NCBI RefSeq assembly: GCF_045679555.1
Contig: NC_092087.1
Location: 21,009,925 to 21,073,924 of the forward strand
Length of the DNA: 64,000 nt
Direction: 5' to 3'
From: Salvelinus alpinus
Lineage: Eukaryota; Chordata; Actinopteri; Salmoniformes; Salmonidae
Shown here: piece by piece, positions 9,763 through 64,000 of the stretch
Position numbering within the stretch: the stretch's first letter is position 1
How the letters are laid out: each line of letters starts with the position of its first letter
Made by a program: the position numbers and the translations under genes
Notes under the pieces: generated by a model
What the model saw: only the letters and a program-made list of their open reading frames with translations
Databases searched by the model: none
Told to the model about the DNA's origin: nothing

Positions 9763-11423
9763 ACGTAAGTAGTAGGCAAGCCAGATTTCGGACGCAAAAA
9801 GTATTTATTTATTATAATTTTTTTAATGGGGGGGACTATCTTAATAGACATAGAAATGACTAAAACTAAATTAAATATGACGTGTTGGATTACATTACCT
9901 ACAGTATTTACTAAAGGGCTATCTTTTACACAACACCTCTGACCTAAATAGCTTGTAGCATCTCCCTCCTGAGCACATCTGGTGTTTGGGTTAAAGATAA
10001 GATGTGCCCTTGGCATTAGGATATCAGGTCCTGCTTAAAGAATGTAAACAAAGCCAGTAGAGTAAGGACTTCGGTCATGCTCTGCATGATATGATACTCT
10101 GCTCAGCTCACTGACTGAGGTTGTGAGAATCTCTCAGGTTGTTTAAAGAACATTGGTGCAGTGACATTAGGTTATCAGGGCCTGCCTCAGTAGAGCAAAG
10201 TATTATTGATGTATGGAATGTTGGGTTTAAGTGTATAAAGTGTGTACTGGTGGACGCTGCTGAGTATGAATGTGATGTGGGGGAATGAAGGGGGAAATGT
10301 TAGACAAGTTGCTAAGTTGGAAACCATCAAGTTGATACTTTAGAGGGAGGAAACTACACGATTCAAGGTTGCTGAGATCACGTCTGTTAATTCTGATCAC
10401 GGTGGCTGAGGTGAAAGCCACAGCAGAATCCAAGGACCTTAGTTAAAACTCACATCTGATCATGGTTAATTTGACATAAGTAGGAGCCTAACAACTCTTT
10501 CTGATCCTGGTTAATTTCTATATGAGTAGGAGTCGAACAACTCCATCTGATTCACAGGAACCTTGTTCATGAGCAGGTCCAAAGACTGGCACAATAGCTC
10601 AGCTAACCCTTCATGGGTGGTACTGTAAGGCGTTACACAATATCTCAGCTAACCCGTTAAGGGCGATACAGGTTAGCTGAGGTGCTATATTCACGTGCTA
10701 TATTCACGTCAGGGGAGTTTAGCAAAACAAGGTTGCTATATTCTCGTCAGCGGAGTTTAGCAAAAAGTGTCAGCCTATGTTATGTATAAAAAAGAATTTA
10801 AAAAATGTATTATGTCATGTTTTGTGTGGATCCCAGGAAGAGTAGTTGCCGCTTTAGCAGTGGCTAATAGGGATCCTAATAAAATACTAAATACTTACAG
10901 AGGACCATGTAGTGGTCTTATGGAAAGTTATATTAGGAATTGATATTAGTCATCATAAAGTTATATTAGGGATAGTAATTCAGCAGTCTGACATTCAAAA
11001 ACAATGGTCGCAGGTGCTCCTTCTGAGCTAAATATGTGTCATTGGTTTGACCTGGACAAAATATTATCTTCATGTGCATTACAACTTTGTATGGGGTAAG
11101 AGCAACGATCGAAATGATATGGTTGAGATAGCCAAGGGAATAAAAATGAAATGAATTCACTTTCAATTTAATACTTAAAGGCCTACTTCAAAAAACGAAA
11201 TCACAAAATATGTATATTTACAGTGTTGTTTTGTACAAATATCTTCACTTTAGATATCACCATGTCGGAAACTAAATTCATTAACAGGTTGTATTCATTC
11301 AAATTGTATTCATTGTTCCTGAAAGTTGTTTCTAGTCGCAAAAAATATTGTAGGTTTCAAACCATTGCTTCTAAATTTAAGGGTAAAAATGTGTCTTATC
11401 TCATCTTAAAATCTTGGTGAAAT
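9763..11423. other. interval between eevs and mitf 3' ends, no gene seen
   Basis: No exon-like coding was found. The only recognised piece is 10795-10893, the 3' tail (GATCCCAGGAAGAGTAG to TAATAAAATAC) of the LINE family also present at 61.1-61.9 kb. A short imperfect duplication of TGCTATATTCACGTCAG type lies at 10687-10760. Confidence 0.5.
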
Positions 11424-11429
11424 TTTATT
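11424..11429 (-). promoter_or_regulatory. candidate mitf polyadenylation signal
   Basis: AATAAA on the minus strand (TTTATT on plus) lies 482 bp after the mitf stop codon. Mammalian MITF 3' UTRs are longer, so this may not be the main site. Confidence 0.25.
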
Positions 11430-11910
11430 ATCAGCTAATTTAAGTATTCAACTAAATATATATTTCTCTATGATATCTCACAAAACAAATGTTTTAAACT
11501 AATTCAACAAATGGTCATGATATGAAAAAAATATCAAAATATTACACATATAATACATTCTTGCCATGTTATTGTGCACTTCCTGTCAAATAATTCACAC
11601 ATGAAAAGTGAACGCTACAGTACATTGAAATCTCAGCAGTCACTTTAGGTAGAGTAGCCTAATCTGAACAGACAGATTTGATTCCAGAAAGAGACACAAT
11701 ATTGTAAAACAAACAAAAACAAAAGACAAAACTTCTGAACACAATGGGAGGGAAAATCCCACTGTCTTTATCCACTGAGTATGGAGGACAGCTTTGGATG
11801 CTAGCAGGGAAGCATCTCAAGGAATAGGCCATAGCAGCACCTAGCGTTGGCTCCAGTAATAACAATGCTACTTTATAAAATGTCAGTGTGATTTAAGCTT
11901 GTGGGCAGTG

Positions 11911-57575
<45,665 letters not shown>

Positions 57576-60500
57576 TCTTTCCCCGTGAAACTTTCGCACG
57601 TATCGACAATGGCTAAAATACAAATAGCCTAAACAAATTTGATAAACTGTCATTTGAAAACATATGTTATTTTCCGCAGTCATGTCCTCTGAACACTCTA
57701 GATGGCGCCAAATAAAATAAACAACTGATTGTTTTCTGTGACGTTCCTCAGTGGTGATGATTAGGCATATACAGAGAAAACAAAAGCCACCTAAAATAAT
57801 GCAATTTATATATGTTACAAACTAAAGATATTCTACAATATTGTTATTTTTAATACCTATACCAAATACTATACCAAATACTATACCAAAATGTTTCTGG
57901 CATAAATTAAGATATTAGGCTACTGTGCCAATTAGTGTACATAGTGTACATTAGTGCATTAAGTCCACTAGATGGTAGTGTAAATCAAGAGGAAGTCCAG
58001 GATTATTCACTCAAGTCTGTTATCGCTGTACAAATATTGAACAAACTGATATCATCAAAACCAGGATAAAAAACCTAGCTTGAAAATATTATAAAAAAAT
58101 ATATGAATGTTTTAAAATAGTCGTTAATGTTAAAATTGTATTTGAAAGTGTTTTCTAAAGTAAGAATGTTTGCACTTTTTTCAAATTAACACAAAAACGA
58201 ACTCTTCCTATGTCACATTGTCTGGTCTAAAATATATATATTTTTTAATATTGCATTTTGTTACACTTTCGTTAAGATCAACATTATGAAATATATGCAG
58301 CTAAATGAACAGTGCTGTTTTTTTTGTATTTCATTTTTATTTAACCTTTATTTAACTAGGCAAGTCAGTTAATTAAGAATACATTTCACAATGATAGCCT
58401 ACTAATATGCTAATATGCTAACGTGGCTTTAGCTAAGAAAATGCGGAACAAGAGTTACAGAGAGACACACGGAAGAAAAACTGGAAATTCACAAACAAAG
58501 ATCCCTGAAGCTTCCTCCACAATATCCCCCAGTAACATAACACCACATCTTTAAATGAGGGATGGGGGATAGGGGATGGGCGAACAAAACTGAAGGAGAG
58601 AGTAATGGTGGATTATTTCACTGTGACCTGGAAAATACTAAAATTGTCCTTTCATTCCAAAGAAATGAACAAGCAGAATGAGGGCTGGTGGCTGTATTAA
58701 TACAATGCCATTATACAGTCGACCTGTTTCGGCTGCTCTGCTGTATGAGATGGGATGTCTATAGCCCATATAGACACTAGCCCATATGGTTCCACACCCG
58801 CAATTCTTCTTGTGTCCTTTGTTTTATATTAAGGATGTAAACAAATTCAAAACACAGAAAACAATATGATTTGCAAAGTTAATGAGAGGTGATGTCTGAG
58901 CATCAAATATCATATTACCAGTTAACCAAGGTCAAGTCTAATGGTAGTGGCTGTCAGAGTTAATCTGGCCTGAGGCCTGTAATAGGAGACAGATACTTGG
59001 AGATGCATGGTGATGGGATGCACACTGACACACTGACACACTGACAATGGCCCTACCAAGGAGATTGGCATAGTGTGAATCAGCTCTGGGTCTCTCCTGC
59101 CCCCATCATGTCCCAGGAGGTTTTCCCTCCTCTCCATGTTAACATCTGCTCCATGAGGGTCACTGATGGAACATAATCCCCTCTATTTAATATTCATGGT
59201 GTTAATCTCCCCTAAAACAATGAACCCTCCACTTTAGCGGTTGATATCTCTGCTTGTTATTTTGAGAAGAATAACTAAGTTATTCTATCTTATTTTACTT
59301 AATCTATATTCAGTTTTCTATTAAACATTATTCATACAATTATTCTCAAAATCAGTCATTTGTTGTTTTTTTTCATCTCAAGGGACCTGTACATTTTTAG
59401 CTTATAAATAAATACTTGTATGGTGAGGCTTTTGGTTGTTCATACCTGCACAAATAGGTCTTATTCTTATTTATGTACAATATGAATTTAATAGAGGTTT
59501 TACTCTGTAGCCAATACCTTCTTTCTCATCAATGACCAGACTGATTTTCTTTTTCTTTTGGAAAACTGCCTCCATTCTTTAAAAAGAAAATTGGTGTACA
59601 ATCTATATTTATTTTTTAGTGTATCGTGAATAGGACAGATATAGGAAGTGTCAAAGTGACAAGGCCTGTGGTATTCGCCATGGGACCTGAGGCCAGGCTG
59701 AGATTTGGGGGTAGAGATGCTTAGTGCACACATGGCACTGGATTAAGCCTAATCACTCGCAAGCAGAAATCCCCCAAAATGGGGGATGGAGGTGAGGCAG
59801 TCCCCTGGGTGACTAATTTAGGCTTTGAACTAAACATTTTGTCTCTGTACACACCAGTAGGTTGCCTAGACACAAATTATAATATTTTGTTTTAAATGGG
59901 TATGCAAGGATGAGATTGAGAACAGGGCACCACCCACCTTTAGTTTGTCTGTTAACGCTTTGACCTGGTTGAGCTACCTTACAGTAAACCTAGTCATTTT
60001 TTCAATTCCTCCCATTTCCTAGTCCTGCAGTTTCTGGGGATTTCAGAGTTTTTCCATTGTTCAGTTTCCAGTGACTACACAATGATCTGGCACTCCCTTC
60101 CTTTCCCGTACAACTTGTTCCACAATTCTGTCAGTTGAAAGATATGCATTTTGCACATTCACATAAATTCTACTGAACAAGTACTACTCAATCAATTTCT
60201 ATTTTTAGTAATGGGCCTGTTCATCATTTTATCAATGTTATAATTTTCATGATAACTCTAGCAGCTTCCTTTTTTGCCTAATAGATTAATCATCATAAAA
60301 ATTGAACTTTCTGCAGACTAGTCTAAAAAACGTATTACCCCATTGGTTAAACTATCACTGTGCTGAAGAGAGAACAGCAGCATCCACAGAGTCAGCCAGA
60401 GGTCTGGATAGGACTGATAGTTGTTATTATATTTCCCTGAAAGCAAAATACACATTTCTGTGATCAATGTAATTGAATGAAGTGCACCTGCAAATATATT

Positions 60501-60821
60501 GGCATACAAATGTTAGTGTTGGATAGGTTTTGTCCTTCACAAGAAAATACACATTCAGCTCTTTAGCATCAATACCTTGAGAGGTTGGATCCCCAATGTT
60601 GTTTTCATCAAGTGGGCTTGCTATTTCTCCGACAACTGAAGGATGAATGCAATGTTTGTTCCAACGTTAACTAATTTGAATGTCCAGCATGAATACATTT
60701 TACAGTTCAGTAAATATTTAAACTCCTCTAGCTATCCTACATTCAATTATCACATTATTCAATCTTGAAATGAATAATGTGGTAATTGAGCAAGTTGAGG
60801 ATGCCTAAACTACTTGGAGGG
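57576..60821. other. region upstream of mitf exon 1A, no gene seen
   Basis: Only a minus-strand SINE 3' tail at 58327-58405 (TTTAACTAGGCAAGTCAGTT) was recognised. A non-palindromic CRE-like TGACGTTC lies at 57739. No coding exon is recognised. Confidence 0.45.
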
Positions 60822-61055
60822 GGGCTCCAGAGTGACGTAGTGGTCTAAGGCACTGTGTCTCAGTGCTAGAGGCATCACTACAGACCCTGGTTCAATTCCA
60901 GGCTGTATCACAACCAGCTGTATTTGGGAGTCCCATAGGGCAGCGCACAATTGGCCCAGCGGGGCCAGGTTAGGGTTTGGCCGGGGTAGGCTGTCATCGT
61001 AAATAAGAATTTGTTCTTAACTGACATACCTAGTTAAATAAAGGTTAAATAAATA
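60822..61055 (+). mobile_element. tRNA-derived salmonid SINE, near full length
   Basis: The head has GTGACGTAGTGGTCTAAGG (box A) and GGTTCAATTCC at 60889-60899 (box B). The body contains GCGCACAATTGGCCCAGC. The 3' end reads TTGTTCTTAACTGACATACC then TAGTTAAATAAAGGTTAAA, the tail shared with the RSg-1-like LINE. Confidence 0.85.
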
Positions 61056-61081
61056 CAATAAAAAATATAAAACTTTTGTAA

Positions 61082-61890
61082 ACGATTATGGTCAAAACAT
61101 ATTAATACAACAGTAGCTAGGATGTGCAGAACTCTGTCCATAATAAAGTGCTGCTCTTCGTTCTTAACAGCACTATCAAAAAGGCAGGTCCTACAGGCCC
61201 TAGTTTTGTCACACCTGGACTACTGTTCAGTCATGTGGTCAGGTGCCACAAAGAGGGACAGGAAAATTACAATTGGCTCAGAACAGGGCAGCACAGCTGG
61301 CCCTTGGATTTACACAGAGAGCTAACATTAATCTCTCCTGGCTCAAAGCGGAGGAGAGATTGACTTCATCACTACTTCTATTTGTGAGAGGTCTTGACAT
61401 GTTGAATGCACGAGCTGTCTGTTTGGCACTGGCACATAGCTCGGACACCCATGCATACCCCACAAGACATGCCACCAGAGGTCTCTTCACAGTCCCCAGA
61501 ACAGACTATGGGAGGCACACAGTACTACATAGAGCCATGACTACATGGAACTCTATTCCACATCAAGTAACTCATGCAAGCAGTACAATTAGATGTAAAA
61601 AATTAAATAAAAATACACCTTATGGAACAGCGGGGACTGTGAAGAGACACACACATAGGCACAGACACATGCATACAAACCCACAATAACATACTCACTA
61701 TGCACATGTAGACATGGATTTTGTGTTGTAGATATGTGGTAGTAGAGTAGTGGCATGAGGGTACACACTTAATATGTTGTGAAATCTGTTGTAAATGTAT
61801 TGTAATGTTGATTTTTTTTTTAGAACTGCCTACATTTTGCTGGACCATAGGAAGAGTAGCTGCTGCCAATAATAAATATAAAATACAAAT
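61082..61890 (+). mobile_element. non-LTR retrotransposon 3' fragment
   Basis: Frames read LSHLDYCSVMWSGATKRD, then NRAAQLALGFTQRANI, DTHAYPTRHATRGLFTVP and HRAMTTWNSIPHQV, the C-terminal region of a LINE ORF2, broken by frameshifts. The end AGGAAGAGTAGCTGCTGCC then AATAAATA matches the fragment at 10.8 kb. Confidence 0.75.
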
Positions 61891-61989
61891 GTAGAACTAC
61901 GTTTGCAGAGCAGAGACTGACAGAGCTTTGTTTATATGGACTATAGTTCAGCAGGTCCCGCATCGCTTGTACGTGGACAGTGCATTTGG

Positions 61990-62314
61990 GCAGGTCATGC
62001 CAGCACTGGCACAGAATAAATAGTGGGAAATTCGTCTTCTCTGAATTGGCTGAAGGATACAGGGGAGGAGGCAGAGAGTGAATGGATGGGACTGTGGACG
62101 ATAAGGATATGCGGACCTAGTAGACAGCTTCGCTTTCTGGCCCCAATGGATCACTAGCGAAAGAGCAGCGGTTAATTTTACGTTCTTTATTCGTTTTAGT
62201 GGGCTACAGCCGGAGAGAACGCCGGTGGAATACTTTGTTTTTATCGCTGCCGGTAAAAAACCTTCTGTTCATACAAAAAGTTAAATTCGAACATAACGGC
62301 GGCAATAAAAAAAG
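61990..62314 (+). other. possible CpG-rich first exon of a plus-strand gene (frmd4b candidate)
   Basis: About 13 CpG occur in roughly 190 bp (62120-62310) in an otherwise CpG-poor area. The stretch ends in a strong donor AAAG|GTAAGG at 62315. No coding start is required, since it could be 5' UTR. In mammals FRMD4B lies head-to-head upstream of MITF, which is this position and strand. The identity is inference only. Confidence 0.35.
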
Positions 62315-62987
62315 GTAAGGAACTATCCAGTTTCTTTTCAAACGAATCAATCATGCTTTTGATGGTAACTGAAGCAATGTTTATCAAAAGCAATACTGAT
62401 TGTGCTGGCAACCATCTGTAATTGTGCCATGCCAGTATCATATGATGTATGGTATAAGTTATATTTTCAACTGCATTGTAGGCTACATTATTTTTTTCTT
62501 CAACAATAAGTAAACCTATGTAAAACAAGCTCGTATTGCTAAATTGCTCTGTTATCTCACTCTGTTCTCATCCTTTATCTTGTTGCATTGTGCATTACTT
62601 GGCACATGTTATACACTTAAAACACGCTAGTAGCCAACCTATTGTACCTAGACACTTTATACAGTAATAAGTATTCCCCTAGTTTATAGGTTGTATTTAG
62701 TTTATGCCTTTTCATCATTGGAAGTAATGTTCATTTATTTGTTTATCTCAAGAAAGAGATAAGATCACCCAACAATATGAGAAAAAGAAGATAAGAATGC
62801 AATTCTTTCCATCACCTTCATTTACTTACTCCCACAGCTGCTATCAGGTGATGACCGACTGAGGTATCACACCAAAACATGTGTACGCTTGTTTTCTAAT
62901 AGACATGCTGCTGTTAACATGCACACAGGGTGTTGATTATGTCAATACCATGTCCAGAGGGACAATAAAGACATAACAGACAACACA

Positions 62988-63089
<102 letters not shown>

Positions 63090-64000
63090 CTGAGACACAA
63101 ACAAACAGGTTTTAAAGTCACAGACTCACAACTTCTGCCTGAGTTTCCTGTTTCCTGGGAAAGACAAACAATGGGAGAAAGAATGTGATATCCTGTATGG
63201 GGTTTGTGTCACTCTGGACTCAAGTACCAAAATAGGCACATAAGAGGAATTAGACTGTAATGAATTGTAGGCTACAGATAGGCTACTCAAAGCATTAACT
63301 TTATAGGACAGAAAAGCCACAACTAACTGTAAACAAGATGGATAGGTAGCCTACAAAGTTTGATTAATAGACCTCGGTTTACCTCAGCAGCTCAGTTCAC
63401 TCAGTTACCTCAGGTAGTTTAAATAGCTGTACATGCTGAGGACAGGCAGTGCTAATGTGCCTGTCCTGTCCCAGTCACTACACTGCATAGGTCTGGTTTG
63501 TAAAGGGGACAATATTAAATTAGAGGCTCATAAAAGAAGTGTCACACACAGATACACACAGACACACACGCACACACACGCACACATGCACACACACACG
63601 TACACACACACTACATTAGAGTACAAAAGCAGGACAGCATTTTGTTTACTTCAGTCTGGGATGTCCAGTTGGTTTTAATGGGGTCAGTGCTTCCAATTCA
63701 ATAAAGCTATTAACCGTCACCTAAGATTCCATTGCTGGTGCTCCAACCTGGTCTCAGAGCATGTTGTATTATTCTGTACTTAAAATCTAAAACACTCCCT
63801 TTATTATTTTATGTTACATTTCGTATATTATGTATTAATTTGTGGATGTCCATCGCCCAATTCGTATTATATGTTACAAATTTGCAAAACGTACTATATG
63901 TTATGTATTTGCACAATGTACTATATGTTACGAATTTGCAAAACGTATGATATTTTACAAATTATAGCTAGGTGGCTACGTTAGCTAGGCTATGGGTTAG

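Overview
The window is vertebrate, and most likely from a salmonid fish (trout, salmon, charr or whitefish group). Genes are split into small exons with GT-AG introns. The repeats include salmonid-type tRNA-derived SINEs (HpaI-like and AvaIII-like), three copies of a non-LTR element ending in the same 3' tail as the HpaI-like SINE, an L2-clade LINE, and at least five Tc1-like transposons. All identifications come from reading the sequence; no database search was possible.

Region 0-7.8 kb holds two divergent genes of gadusol (UV-sunscreen) synthesis. The first two coding exons of MT-Ox are on the minus strand (rest off the left edge). The complete five-exon 2-epi-5-epi-valiolone synthase gene (eevs, 463 codons) is on the plus strand. 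Their start codons are about 1.85 kb apart. Each has a CACGTG E-box, a shared 12-base motif resembling a D-box, and a TATA box at nearly the same distances from its ATG.

Region 11.4-57.6 kb is the minus-strand mitf gene (bHLH-leucine zipper, MiT/TFE family), readable from stop codon to start codon. Common exons 2-9 lie at 11.9-14.6 kb, melanocyte exon 1M at 15.03 kb, exon 1B at 41.9-42.2 kb and exon 1A at 57.5 kb. All phases join, giving 526-residue (A) and 412-residue (M) products. The huge introns are filled with transposons and satellites: a 282-bp CT tract, a 1.1-kb minisatellite, an almost intact L2 LINE, three RSg-1-like LINE copies (one with a perfect 2A peptide motif), and a head-to-tail chain of three different Tc1-like elements set in one TA microsatellite.

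Region 57.6-64 kb lies upstream of mitf. It carries a SINE, a LINE fragment, and at about 62.0-62.3 kb a CpG-rich stretch ending in a good splice donor, possibly the first exon of the plus-strand neighbour (frmd4b is expected there from mammalian gene order).

The gene order matches the known vertebrate neighbourhood where EEVS and MT-Ox sit beside MITF. EEVS makes 2-epi-5-epi-valiolone from sedoheptulose 7-phosphate and MT-Ox converts it to gadusol. MITF is the melanocyte master regulator and itself binds E-boxes.
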